DNA of 17,799 bases, taken from CAVYHX01 sp963768415 (lineage in GTDB: Bacteria; Pseudomonadota; Gammaproteobacteria; UBA9214). Below the pieces are notes generated by a model. It made no database searches and was not told the DNA's origin. It worked only from the letters and a program-made list of their open reading frames with translations. Both the position numbers and the translations under genes were made by a program. The first letter of the stretch is position 1. Every line of letters starts with the position of its first letter. Of this stretch, positions 1 through 7,327 are shown in pieces. The stretch covers positions 1 to 17,799 of the forward strand of contig CAVYHX010000045.1 of NCBI GenBank assembly GCA_963768415.1. The letters are read 5' to 3'.

Positions 1-600
1 AACCTGCGTCGAAATCAGGGTATTGTCCGAGCGGATATCTACCGGCCGCACGATGCCGCGCAGGCGTACATATTCATCGCCCTGGTTGATCGCGATCCAC
101 TTCTCGCCCTGCACCACCAGGTTGCCGTTCGGCAACACCTGGGACACCGTTACCGTGATGCTGCCCTGCAGGGTATTGCTCTGCGAACTGTCCGCATCAC
201 CCTCGAATTCCTGTGCCGAGTCCAGGCTGCTGCTCAGGATCGGCGTACCGTTATGCGTTACTTCACGTCCGAAGAGGGTCGGACTGGCGATGTTGGTATT
301 CGACTCCTTGGTGATACCGGTGCTTGCTGATTTACTGGCATCGGTCTGCTCCGAGAGAATGACCGTCAGCAGGTCGCCCACATTGCGCGCCTTGATGTCC
401 TCGAACAGCGGCTTCGAGTAACTGGCCATATAGATCGCACCGTCCTGCGGCATAACGGGTGCTGCCTGTGGCGGGGCGGCTGGAGCAAACTCCGCCTCGC
501 CCCTGCGGGTCATCACAGACGGAGTTGAACAACCCGTCGCAAGGACAATGCAGCCGAGCAGGACGAACACGAAACTCCGGTACTGAATAATGTGACCCAT
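1..600 (-). CDS. flgH: Flagellar L-ring lipoprotein FlgH (3' end missing)
   Basis: FlgH forms the outer-membrane L-ring around the flagellar rod. Read from an ATG at 598-600, the frame stays open for 200 codons to the window edge. The N-terminus is a lipoprotein signal: a hydrophobic stretch (FVFVLLGCIVL) followed by ATGC, with Cys24 as the probable lipidated residue. Family-typical segments follow: DGAIYMASYSKPLFED near residues 75-90, NVGDLLTVILSEQTDASKSA near 93-112, and SNTLQGSITVTVSQVLPNGN then LVVQGEKWIAINQGDEYVRL further on. The last visible residues, DNTLISTQV, correspond to the region about 30 residues before the end of known FlgH proteins (about 230 aa). An AGGAG ribosome site lies upstream of the start, and flgG ends 32 bases before it. 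It is the last visible gene of the flgB-H operon; flgI would be expected next, outside the window. Confidence 0.96.
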   Translation of the reverse strand, partial: MGHIIQYRSFVFVLLGCIVLATGCSTPSVMTRRGEAEFAPAAPPQAAPVMPQDGAIYMASYSKPLFEDIKARNVGDLLTVILSEQTDASKSASTGITKESNTNIASPTLFGREVTHNGTPILSSSLDSAQEFEGDADSSQSNTLQGSITVTVSQVLPNGNLVVQGEKWIAINQGDEYVRLRGIVRPVDIRSDNTLISTQV

Positions 601-632
601 GATTAGCGCTCCTGGCTGGTAATGGTCATCGA

Positions 633-1418
633 TCAAAGGTTGTTGTTGGCATACTCGAGCATCTGTTCGATGGTCGAGATCGCCTTGGCATTGATCTCGT
701 AGGCACGTTGTGTCTCGATCATGCCCACCAGCTCCTCGACGGTATTTACATTCGACGTCTCCAGCGAACCCTGTGACAGGGTGCCGAGCCCGTTAAGGCC
801 GGCGGTCCCGGTCTGCGGAGAGCCACTCGCGGCAGTCTCCAGAAACAGGTTCTGCCCGATCGGCTGCAGGCCGGCCGGGTTGACGAAATCGCTCAATTGC
901 ACCGTCCCGACCTCCGTCGGTGTCGGATTGCCCGGCTGGGAAACCGATACGACCCCGTCCTTGCCGATGGTGATGCTCAGCGCATCCTGGGGAATGGTGA
1001 TCCCCGGTTGCAGGGCGTAACCCTTGGCGGTCACCATCTGGCCCTGGGCATCCATCTGAAAGGTGCCGTCACGGCTGTATGCAATGGACCCGTCCGGTAC
1101 CAGGATCTGGAAAAACCCGCGGCCCTCGATCGCCATATCCATATTATTGCCGGTCTGCACAATATTGCCCTGGGTGAAAATCTTTTCCGTAGCCACGATG
1201 CGCACGCCAGTGCCCGTTACCAGCCCGGAGTTGAGCGTGGTGTCTTCCGATGACTGGGTACCCGCCAGCTGCTCGGTCTGATACAGCAGGTCCTCGAATA
1301 CCGCGCGGCTGCGCTTGAAGCCGGTGGTATTGATATTGGCAAGGTTATTCGAGGTAACCGCCATACGCTTTTGCTGCGCTTCAAGTCCGGTCTTCGCAAT
1401 TGACAGTGCATCAGCCAT
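633..1418 (-). CDS. flgG: Flagellar distal rod protein FlgG
   Basis: FlgG (261 aa, normal family length) polymerises into the distal rod, the drive shaft through the P and L rings. The N-terminus has the rod/hook signature NNLANINTTGFKRSRAVFED at about residues 24-43. The middle has the FlgG/FlgE core (MDMAIEGRGFFQILVPDGS, then YSRDGTFQMDAQGQMVTAKG). The C-terminus carries LETSNVNTVEELVGMIETQR and ends MLEYANNNL. The terminal helices pair as a coiled coil during assembly, and both ends are complete. The start has an AGGGAG ribosome site. The gap to flgF is 115 bp, unusually long for this operon, and contains a 26-bp palindrome. Confidence 0.98.
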   Translation of the reverse strand: MADALSIAKTGLEAQQKRMAVTSNNLANINTTGFKRSRAVFEDLLYQTEQLAGTQSSEDTTLNSGLVTGTGVRIVATEKIFTQGNIVQTGNNMDMAIEGRGFFQILVPDGSIAYSRDGTFQMDAQGQMVTAKGYALQPGITIPQDALSITIGKDGVVSVSQPGNPTPTEVGTVQLSDFVNPAGLQPIGQNLFLETAASGSPQTGTAGLNGLGTLSQGSLETSNVNTVEELVGMIETQRAYEINAKAISTIEQMLEYANNNL

Positions 1419-1441
1419 GTTATTTCTCCCTGGTTCTCAAG

Positions 1442-1467
1442 GGGGACAGATTTGAAAATCTGTCCCC
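1442..1467. repeat. 26-bp palindrome between flgF and flgG
   Basis: Two perfect 12-base arms, GGGGACAGATTT and its reverse complement, are separated only by GA. In the flgF-to-flgG transcript this would form a very stable hairpin, with a realistic loop that includes part of the A/T tract. There is no T-run on the minus strand after the hairpin, so it is not a classic intrinsic terminator. From memory, the GGGGACAG...CTGTCCCC type is a dispersed repeat in many gammaproteobacteria, often near IS200-like REP transposases. A REP-like mobile palindrome that may modulate mRNA stability is therefore the likeliest reading; no transposase is in the window. Confidence 0.75.
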
Positions 1468-1533
1468 GGTCTTCTGTGTCCTACAGGTGACAGTCTTTCA
1501 AGAAACAATTCCAGACCGGCGTCTCCGGCCTGG

Positions 1534-2274
1534 TTAACCCAGACGCATTAACTGGGCCGAAGCCCGGTCATTCTCCTCCGCGCTCTTCATTACCTTGATC
1601 TGTGTTTCGAACTGGCGCGCCAGTTCAATCATGTTGACCATCGCCTCGACGGTATTGACGTTGCTCGCTTCCAGTGCACCGGTTTGCAGTGTGACCTGGC
1701 TGTCGGCCACCGCCGGCTCGTCAGTGCGCAGGCGCAACAGGCCATCAGTGACTTTTACCAGCTCACCGGCGGGCGGATTGACCAGTTTGATCCGATCAAC
1801 CACCGCCAGCGCCGTCGGCGCCTGCCCCAGCGGCAGGATCGAGATCGTGCCGTCACCGGCTATTTCAATTTGCTCGAACGGCGGAATGGCGATCGGCCCC
1901 CCGTTCCCCATGACCGGGTGGCCGGCGCCCGTGGTCAGCAGACCAAGGCTGTTGATATGCATGTCACCGGCCCGGGTATAGGCCTCACTGCCATCCGGCG
2001 ACTGCACGGCAATCCAGCCTTGCCCGTCGATCGCCATATCCAGAGCGCGTCCGGTACCGACAACGGTGCCGCTGTTGAAATCGATACCGGCGCCACCCGC
2101 GACGGAATAGACGCGGCTGGCATGACCCGGACCGTGCACCGGCAAACTGCGGAACGCCTCCATATCGGCACGAAAGCCGGTGGTACTGGCGTTGGCCAGA
2201 TTGTTGGTGTTGACGGCCTGCGCCTGCATCGTCTCCCTGGCGCCGGTCATCGCAACGTACAGCAGCTTATCCAT
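1534..2274 (-). CDS. flgF: Flagellar proximal rod protein FlgF
   Basis: FlgF (246 aa) is a proximal rod subunit. The N-terminus MDKLLYVAMTGARETMQAQ is followed by the rod signature NNLANASTTGFRADMEAFRS. The core DMAIDGQGWIAVQSPDGSEA leads to YTRAGDMHINSLGLLTTGAG, typical of FlgF, and the C-terminus has GALEASNVNTVEAMVNMIEL. FlgF is told from FlgG by its shorter length, the divergent core and its position between flgE and flgG. The ATG at 2272-2274 has a modest GGGGA ribosome site. An ATG six bases upstream is out of frame and meets a stop at its fifth codon. The gap to flgE is 21 bp. Confidence 0.97.
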   Translation of the reverse strand: MDKLLYVAMTGARETMQAQAVNTNNLANASTTGFRADMEAFRSLPVHGPGHASRVYSVAGGAGIDFNSGTVVGTGRALDMAIDGQGWIAVQSPDGSEAYTRAGDMHINSLGLLTTGAGHPVMGNGGPIAIPPFEQIEIAGDGTISILPLGQAPTALAVVDRIKLVNPPAGELVKVTDGLLRLRTDEPAVADSQVTLQTGALEASNVNTVEAMVNMIELARQFETQIKVMKSAEENDRASAQLMRLG

Positions 2275-2295
2275 GGTTCATGATCCCCGGCTGGC

Positions 2296-3525
2296 CTAAC
2301 GGCGGATGTTCATAATTGTTTGCGTGACACTGTCAGCAGTCGATATCACCTGCGCATTCGCCTGGAAACTGCGCTGCGCGGTAATCAGGCTGACCAGTTC
2401 CTGGGTAATCTCCACGTTGGAAGATTCCAGTGCACCCGACTGCAGAAAACCGAAGTTACCGGCACCCGGTTCGCCCAGGCGGCGATCACCGGCCGCATAG
2501 CTGTCACCCCAGAGGCTGTCGCCCAGCGGCGTCAGGCCCTGCGGATTGGTGAAGTTGGACAGGGCGACCTTGCCCATGGCCGTGGACTGGCCATTGCTGT
2601 AGCGCGCCAGCAGCACACCGCTGCCATCGATATCCAGGCCGCTCAGGCGGCCGGTGGCGAAACCGTCCTGGAACAGGGAATTGACCGCGAACTCGCTGCC
2701 GTACTGGGTGGTACTGCCGAAGTCGAAGTCGACGTCCATTAACGCGGCCCCGTTGCCGGGATCGTAACTGCCGAAATTCATCGGCTGTGCCGTGGTGAGC
2801 TGGCCGAGATTGTCGAACGTGATATTCTGCGCACCTACCGTCTGGGTGACATCGCCATCCATGACCAGGCGCACATCCCAGCTGCGGGTTGCGGTATCGA
2901 CCTTGCGGAAAAACAGCGAAGACGTATGGCTTTGCCCCAGGCTGTCAAAACTCGTTACCGAGGTCGAATAATTGAAGGTCGCGGGATCGGCCGGATCGAT
3001 GGCACCCGCTCCCAGGTCCAGGGCATCTGCCTGCATGTTCAGGGCAACGTCCGCGCTGGATGTCGGGTTAGGATTTGAATCCGATGCGGTCAATTGCAAA
3101 TCGCCCAGTGAGGCAGTACTGAAAGCGGTACCCTGCGGATCGAGCGGCGGATACGCCTGCAACCGCTGGCCACTGACATTTACCACGTAGCCATCACGGT
3201 CGACGCGGAACGCGCCGGCCCGACTGTAGACGTTACTGCCATTGTCATTCAGGGTGAAGAATCCCTGGCCGTTGATGGCGAGATCCAGCGCATTACCGGT
3301 GAAGTCGATATTGCCCTGGGTATGCAGTGCCGATACCGAGGCCAGCTTGACACCGGCACCCGTGTCCAGGGACCCGATACTCCCGAAGGCCGTGGCGTAG
3401 ACATCGTTGAATTCGGCGCGTGATTGCTTGAACCCCGTCGTGTTGGCATTGGCGATGTTGTTGGACGTGACATCCAGCGATGCCTGTGCCGCACTAAGAC
3501 CACTTAAAGCTATTCGAAATGACAT
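2296..3525 (-). CDS. flgE: Flagellar hook protein FlgE
   Basis: FlgE (409 aa) polymerises under the FlgD cap to make the universal-joint hook. The N-terminal rod/hook segment reads SLDVTSNNIANANTTGFKQS, then RAEFNDVYA. The core DLAINGQGFFTLNDNGSNVY is followed by a long D1/D2 hook insert around residues 120-300. The C-terminus holds GALESSNVEITQELVSLITA and QRSFQANAQVISTADSVTQT. Length is ordinary for short-hook gammaproteobacterial FlgE. The start has a good AGGAG site, and only 15 bases separate it from flgD. Confidence 0.98.
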   Translation of the reverse strand: MSFRIALSGLSAAQASLDVTSNNIANANTTGFKQSRAEFNDVYATAFGSIGSLDTGAGVKLASVSALHTQGNIDFTGNALDLAINGQGFFTLNDNGSNVYSRAGAFRVDRDGYVVNVSGQRLQAYPPLDPQGTAFSTASLGDLQLTASDSNPNPTSSADVALNMQADALDLGAGAIDPADPATFNYSTSVTSFDSLGQSHTSSLFFRKVDTATRSWDVRLVMDGDVTQTVGAQNITFDNLGQLTTAQPMNFGSYDPGNGAALMDVDFDFGSTTQYGSEFAVNSLFQDGFATGRLSGLDIDGSGVLLARYSNGQSTAMGKVALSNFTNPQGLTPLGDSLWGDSYAAGDRRLGEPGAGNFGFLQSGALESSNVEITQELVSLITAQRSFQANAQVISTADSVTQTIMNIRR

Positions 3526-3540
3526 ATCGATTCTCCTGTG

Positions 3541-4221
3541 TTAAATCTGTCTGATCTGCCGGATGGCCGAGAACTCCACTTGTCCGAGTCCGGCCAGTTC
3601 GAGTGCCAGCCCGCCGGCACCGCCGGGCAGCGTGACACTCTTCACCTGTGCTGCCATGAGCACTCCAAATTCCTCATTGGCGCCGCCATTGATCGCCTCT
3701 GCCCGGACCTGATAGCGCCCGGGCAGGGCAGTCTCGCCATCCGTGGCAAGACCATCCCAACTGAAATTCGCCAGGCCCGCCGGCTGCACGCCAAGGTCCA
3801 TATTGCGCACCAATTGACCGGCCTGGTCATAGATACTGATCTTCAGATTCGCGACCGAATTCGGTAATTCGACCGCACCGCTGATTTCACCTTCTTCCGT
3901 CAACACTCCGGTCGCGCCCGGCACCAGCACTTCACGGCCGAGCATGCCCGCTGCCTGCAGTGACTGATCCGAGGTCAGTGATCCGGCGAGCTTCTGGATC
4001 TCGGCCTTGAGTTCCTCCAGCCCGGTAACGGTACCGAACTGCGCCAGCTGGCCCAGGAATTCACCATTCTCGAGCGGCTTCATCGGGTCCTGATTTTTCA
4101 TTTGCGCGGTCATCAGGGTCAGAAAATCATCCTGCCCCAGTTCGTTGCGGTCAGCGGCCACTTCCAGATTGCGTGACAGACCGAGATCCTGAAAAATTGC
4201 CGTATCCTGTATGCTGTTCAT
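3541..4221 (-). CDS. flgD: Flagellar hook cap/assembly protein FlgD
   Basis: FlgD (226 aa) is the temporary cap that guides FlgE polymerisation. The conserved N-terminal motif is at about residues 28-70: LGQDDFLTLMTAQMKNQDPM, then KPLENGEFLGQLAQF and TVTGLEEL. The C-terminal half (about 100-226) has the FlgD Tudor/Ig-like pattern, including NLKISIYDQAGQLVRNMDLG and the FSWDGLATDG turn that typifies the Ig-like insert. A purine-rich GAGAGAGAG stretch serves as ribosome site. The gene lies 27 bases after flgC and 15 before flgE. Confidence 0.96.
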   Translation of the reverse strand: MNSIQDTAIFQDLGLSRNLEVAADRNELGQDDFLTLMTAQMKNQDPMKPLENGEFLGQLAQFGTVTGLEELKAEIQKLAGSLTSDQSLQAAGMLGREVLVPGATGVLTEEGEISGAVELPNSVANLKISIYDQAGQLVRNMDLGVQPAGLANFSWDGLATDGETALPGRYQVRAEAINGGANEEFGVLMAAQVKSVTLPGGAGGLALELAGLGQVEFSAIRQIRQI

Positions 4222-4248
4222 AAACTCTCTCTCTTGGTGTATTGACTG

Positions 4249-4662
4249 CTACCGTCCCAGTTTCAGGGTGGCAAGCAACAGCTCTTTCGATGTATTGGCG
4301 ACTTCCACATTGCCCTGATACGAGCGTGATGCGGAAATCATATTGGCCATTTCCTCGACCACGTTGACATTCGATTTATAGATATAACCCTCGGTGTCCG
4401 CCTGCGGGTGGTGCGGGCTGTATTCCTTCTGCACGGGCGCCTGACTCTCGACCACACCGGTAACCTGGACCGGTACCGAGGCGTTATTGCGGCCGATTTC
4501 ATTCATCACCGCGGAAAATACCGGCTGCCGTGCGTGATAGGCGCCTTCCGGCGTACCGCTGGCAACTTCGGCATTCGCCATATTGCTGGCTACCGTATTG
4601 AGGCGCACGGTTTGCGCACTCATGCCGGAACCGGCAACGTCAAATATTCTGAACAGCCCCAT
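4249..4662 (-). CDS. flgC: Flagellar proximal rod protein FlgC
   Basis: FlgC (137 aa, standard size) is a proximal rod subunit. It begins MGLFRIFDVAGSGMSAQTVR and continues LNTVASNMANAEV, the family N-terminal motif. The C-terminal helix region contains YKSNVNVVEEMANMISASRS, then YQGNVEVANTSKELLLATLK. Its ribosome site (AAAGGGGGA) overlaps the 3' end of flgB, three bases away, which suggests translational coupling. Confidence 0.97.
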   Translation of the reverse strand: MGLFRIFDVAGSGMSAQTVRLNTVASNMANAEVASGTPEGAYHARQPVFSAVMNEIGRNNASVPVQVTGVVESQAPVQKEYSPHHPQADTEGYIYKSNVNVVEEMANMISASRSYQGNVEVANTSKELLLATLKLGR

Positions 4663-4665
4663 TTA

Positions 4666-5055
4666 TCAGTCCCCCTTTATCGCGCTCATCAGGCCCTGGA
4701 TCTTGCCACTGAGAAACCGCAAACTCGCCTGGTAACGCATTGCATTTTCTGCAAACTTTACCTGCTCGGTTTGTGTATCAACGGTATTACCGTCCAGTGA
4801 CGGTGCAGACGGAATGCGATACAGGCTCTGGACGCCTGCAGCACCGCCGTGTGTCTGCATATGACCGGCCTGTGTCGTTGTCAGTGCCTGGTTGTCCTGT
4901 GCCTGACTGAGCGCGGCCCTGAAGTCCAGGTCCTGCGCCTTGTAATTGGGCGTATCCGCATTGGCCAGATTGGAGGCCAGCACTTCGCCACGCTGCGCCC
5001 GCAATTGCAGGGCTTGCGCATGTACGCCAAAAACGCGATCCACAAAATCAGGCAT
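4666..5055 (-). CDS. flgB: Flagellar basal-body rod protein FlgB
   Basis: FlgB (129 aa) is the most membrane-proximal rod subunit and the first gene of this operon. Recognisable segments are QLRAQRGEVLASNLANADTP followed by NYKAQDLDFRAAL near the N-terminus, and the C-terminal helix VKFAENAMRYQASLRFLSGK ending MSAIKGD. The start at 5053-5055 has a strong GGAGGT ribosome site. A sigma54 promoter lies about 37 bases upstream, so transcription of the whole flgB-H unit probably begins here under an FlrC-type activator. Confidence 0.97.
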   Translation of the reverse strand: MPDFVDRVFGVHAQALQLRAQRGEVLASNLANADTPNYKAQDLDFRAALSQAQDNQALTTTQAGHMQTHGGAAGVQSLYRIPSAPSLDGNTVDTQTEQVKFAENAMRYQASLRFLSGKIQGLMSAIKGD

Positions 5056-5091
5056 GTTGCACCTCCATTAGCACTTCGTACCTGTGAGTAA

Positions 5092-5106
5092 GCAAAGTAC
5101 GTGCCA
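5092..5106 (-). promoter_or_regulatory. Sigma54 promoter of the flgB operon
   Basis: On the minus strand the sequence is TGGCAC-N5-TTGC, an exact match to the -24/-12 consensus with correct spacing. It points at flgB, whose start codon is 37 bases downstream. Sigma54 control of flgB is known in Pseudomonas and Vibrio, usually with the NtrC-family activator FleR or FlrC. The activator gene is not in the window. Confidence 0.88.
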
Positions 5107-5464
5107 CATTCCGTGCAAGACCCCTGACTGGCCGCTGCCGCCCGGGCCGAGGGTGCGAATGCAACTGCCTGCGGACGGGCCAGTGCGTATTTCGACTCTA
5201 TATAAGTAGTGATGCAGTGCGGCTTGCGCCGGGATTGCCGGGAGCGGTAACCGGCAATTGCTACCTGCGCTGCGCAGGATCCAGCCGCGGGTATCCGGGT
5301 GTTTGCGCGGCAAGATTTTGCCGCCAGCGGCGAATAGTGGCCGGATAAACGTCGCACGCTCCCGGTGCCGGGCGCAGGGAATTATTGCCACAGCGCCCAG
5401 TCAGCGCTGCGAGTGGACTGCTGTTAAGCACAATTTCGGTCTAACGTCACACCCGTGTGCTCAT
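5107..5464. promoter_or_regulatory. Divergent flgB/flgA control region with inverted repeats
   Basis: This stretch lies between two outward-facing sigma54 promoters and holds no convincing gene; the short minus-strand frames here resemble no protein I know. Visible dyads are ATTGCCGG-N9-CCGGCAAT at 5234-5258, CCTGCGC-T-GCGCAGG at 5264-5278 and CCCGG-TG-CCGGG at 5361-5372. Sigma54 promoters need an upstream or nearby activator site, so one or more dyads may be shared enhancer elements. Which one, if any, is inference. Confidence 0.45.
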
Positions 5465-5479
5465 TGGCACATTTGTTGC
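5465..5479 (+). promoter_or_regulatory. Sigma54 promoter of flgA
   Basis: TGGCAC-ATTTG-TTGC is a perfect -24/-12 element, followed by a T-rich stretch. The flgA start codon is 42 bases downstream, leaving a short leader that contains the AGGAG ribosome site. It faces away from the equally perfect flgB promoter. Confidence 0.88.
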
Positions 5480-5521
5480 TTTTCAGTCAGTACATACACA
5501 CAACGCTGGCAGGAGCACCCC

Positions 5522-6235
5522 ATGACAATCATCAGTCCAATACGCAGTCAGGCGGCAATCGTCGCGCTACTGGTATGGTCTTCCGCTGTCCTGGCCGATC
5601 CGGTGCAAACGATTACCTCGATCCGGCAGGCCGCCGAGCAATTCATCCTCAGTCAAGTCAGTGCGAGCAATGGCCGGCAGGTTGACGCACAGGCCGGACA
5701 CCTGGATTCACGGCTGCGCTTGTCTGCCTGCGATACCCCGCTGGAAACCTTCCTGCCCGCCGGCGGACGCACCCTGGGCAATACCACCGTGGGTGTACGC
5801 TGCACCGGAAAGACGGCCTGGAGCCTGTTCGTTCCGGTCAAGGTCAGTATGTATGAAGATGTCGTAGTTGCTGCGCGCCCGCTATCCAGGGGCAGGGTCA
5901 TCGGCACACAGGACCTGCTGCTGGCTAAAAAAGACCTGGCGACATTGCGCGCGGGTTATTACACCGATGTATCACAGGTCCTCGGGAAACAGGTAAAGCG
6001 CACCATAAGCCATGGTGCGGCACTGACCACACCGATGGTGAAAAATACGCGGCAGATCAAGCGGGGACAACGGGTCAGTCTGGTTGCGGGGAGCGGCGCA
6101 ATAGCGGTACGCATGATTGGAGAAGCACTCGCCGACGGTGCCGCCGGTGATCGTATCCAGGTGCGCAACCTGAGCTCGAAACGAATTGTCGAAGGGACTG
6201 TGCTGTCTCCCACGACCGTACAGGTGCTTATGTAA
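5522..6235 (+). CDS. flgA: Flagellar P-ring assembly chaperone FlgA
   Basis: FlgA is a periplasmic chaperone needed for FlgI to polymerise into the P-ring. From the ATG at 5522 (ribosome site AGGAG) the protein has 237 aa. The frame is open further upstream, but this start follows the sigma54 promoter and gives a proper Sec signal: positive patch near R8, a hydrophobic core, and probable cleavage after VLA at residue 25. Residues about 28-110 form the N-terminal domain, with the paired cysteines of LRLSACDTPLETF and VGVRCTGKTAWSLFVPVKV. The SAF domain follows (VVVAARPLSRGRVIGTQDLL). The C-terminus has the family pattern IKRGQRVSLVAGSGAIAVRM, then GEALADGAAGDRIQVRNLSS and SKRIVEGTV. A normal flgM is missing downstream. 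Confidence 0.96.
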   Translation: MTIISPIRSQAAIVALLVWSSAVLADPVQTITSIRQAAEQFILSQVSASNGRQVDAQAGHLDSRLRLSACDTPLETFLPAGGRTLGNTTVGVRCTGKTAWSLFVPVKVSMYEDVVVAARPLSRGRVIGTQDLLLAKKDLATLRAGYYTDVSQVLGKQVKRTISHGAALTTPMVKNTRQIKRGQRVSLVAGSGAIAVRMIGEALADGAAGDRIQVRNLSSKRIVEGTVLSPTTVQVLM

Positions 6236-6240
6236 ATGGC

Positions 6241-6360
6241 TCTCCCCCAAATCAAGCGGGTAGATTCCCGTTGCAGGGCCGAATTCATTCGGCCAACAAC
6301 CTTCTCCCAAATCGAGTGGGTAGATTCCCGTTGTAGGGCCGAATTCATTCGGCCAATAAC
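6241..6360 (+). repeat. Two 60-bp tandem repeats carrying GGCC-type palindromes
   Basis: 6241-6300 and 6301-6360 are near-identical direct repeats. Each contains TAGATTCCCGTTG, then a short AGGG and the 18-base palindrome GGCCGAATTCATTCGGCC (8-base arms, TC centre) at 6277-6294 and 6337-6354. Each ends CCAAYAAC. The unit starts six bases after the flgA stop. This looks like an intergenic palindrome family, not a gene. Confidence 0.9.
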
Positions 6361-6571
6361 CGCATCTGGATGACAGATGACGATGAAACACTGCTGGTCG
6401 AATGAATTCGACCCTACGGGTTTGGTTGGATGACGGTGATACACCACTGGTCGAATGAATTCGACCCTACGGGGTGATTGAATGACGGTGATACACCGAT
6501 GGTCGAATGAATTCGACCCTACAGGGGTGATTGAATGACGGTGATACACCGCTGGTCGAATAAATTCGACA
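6361..6571 (-). repeat. Four 52-53-bp tandem repeats, opposite orientation, GGTC-type palindromes
   Basis: Palindromes GGTCGAATGAATTCGACC lie at 6396-6413, 6449-6466 and 6501-6518. A decayed fourth copy is at 6554-6571, with two changes that break symmetry. Judged by the flanking CCCTAC (GTAGGG on the other strand), these copies are inverted relative to the pair before them. The linker TGACGGTGATACACC is shared by copies two to four and altered in the first. The third base of each arm differs from the upstream family (C to T), and its partner is changed to match (G to A). Confidence 0.9.
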
Positions 6572-6576
6572 CTGCT

Positions 6577-6600
6577 GTAGGGCCGAATTCATTCGGCCAA
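6577..6600 (+). repeat. Solo forward-oriented GGCC-type palindrome
   Basis: GTAGGG precedes GGCCGAATTCATTCGGCC at 6581-6598, and CCAACAACCTT follows, matching the end of the first 60-bp repeat. The inverted block is thus bracketed by forward elements, as if the inverted copies had been inserted into or between forward copies. Confidence 0.85.
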
Positions 6601-6796
6601 CAACCTTGCCATCAGGCTCATGTTCGCGGTCTTGCGGCCGATATTTACGGTATGACCGGCGTCGCAATCTTCGGACAGTCGCTACAAGCATTAGGAGATT
6701 GTTTCGCTCCGCTCGAAATGACGAGTAAATCAATCAAATCGGACCGTGTCAGTAAACTATTCAGCAACACACGCTGGAACTGGAGATAACAGGCTA
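6601..6796 (+). other. Non-coding stretch before flgN; no flgM
   Basis: I see no gene in these 196 bases. A FlgM anti-sigma28 factor would need about 100 codons with a conserved C-terminal sigma-binding helix, and none of the three plus-strand frames shows one. At 6693-6723 the sequence AGGAGATTGTTTCGCTCC continues GCTCGAAATGACG. It resembles a short dispersed element with a GCTTCGCTCCGCTCGCAATG core that I recall from many bacterial genomes. GGAG at 6782-6785 is the flgN ribosome site. Confidence 0.5.
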
Positions 6797-7288
6797 ATGG
6801 CTACACATAACCCGGACAGCTGCAGGCAACGACTGGGCCGCCTGCTGCAAGATGAAATCGCAGCGATCAGGGAGCTGGAGCAAGCGCTTGCCACAGAACT
6901 GGCCGCCATCACCGCGCGTGATACCACTGCGATCGAACAGGCAGCGGCAAGCAAGCTGCAGGGCCTGGAGAAAATGGAGGCACTCAACCGGCAACGCCTT
7001 GCACTCATCGGGGCATGCGGTTTTCAGCCCGACAGGGAGGGTATGCAATCGTGCCTGGAATGGTGCGACGCCAGCGGAGTATTCCGGCACCAGTGGGAGG
7101 AACTGCTGGCACTGGCCGGCAGTTGCCGTGAACGCAACCGGCTCAACCACCATCTGGTCGAACTCGGCAGCCGTCATATGCACCAGGCACTGTGTATATT
7201 ACGTGGCGAGGAGACGGATAAAGCCTTGTATGACCCACTGGGTAATGCGGATGACTACCACGATCGCCGCACCCTGGCACGTGTATAA
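6797..7288 (+). CDS. flgN: Flagellar export chaperone FlgN
   Basis: FlgN binds the hook-filament junction proteins FlgK and FlgL and delivers them to the flagellar export gate. From the ATG at 6797 (GGAG about 11 bases upstream) it has 163 aa, close to Pseudomonas FlgN. The protein is almost all helical: a long N-terminal coiled coil (LLQDEIAAIRELEQALATEL, then AITARDTTAIEQAAASKLQG), a middle helix with RNRLNHHLVELGSRHMHQAL, and the family tail GEETDKALYDPLGN. An earlier in-frame start at 6746 would add 17 residues but has no ribosome site. It sits 39 bases upstream of flgZ and is probably cotranscribed with it. Confidence 0.88.
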   Translation: MATHNPDSCRQRLGRLLQDEIAAIRELEQALATELAAITARDTTAIEQAAASKLQGLEKMEALNRQRLALIGACGFQPDREGMQSCLEWCDASGVFRHQWEELLALAGSCRERNRLNHHLVELGSRHMHQALCILRGEETDKALYDPLGNADDYHDRRTLARV

Positions 7289-7327
7289 CAACGCGTATTG
7301 TCTATATACACCGGTTAATGACCAGCG

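Noticed and set aside
5068..5391. Minus-strand open frames in the flgB-flgA intergenic region
   Set aside because: Arginine- and proline-rich composition without known motifs; they overlap the sigma54 promoter and the dyads.
6241..6600. Possible CRISPR array
   Set aside because: The repeated core is an 18-base palindrome in both orientations, the intervals between copies are themselves repeated, and no cas gene is present.
5959..6733. Several minus-strand open frames across the palindrome array
   Set aside because: They repeat peptides such as VEFIRP and GSNSFD because they read the tandem palindromes. No ribosome sites, no family resemblance, and they overlap flgA.
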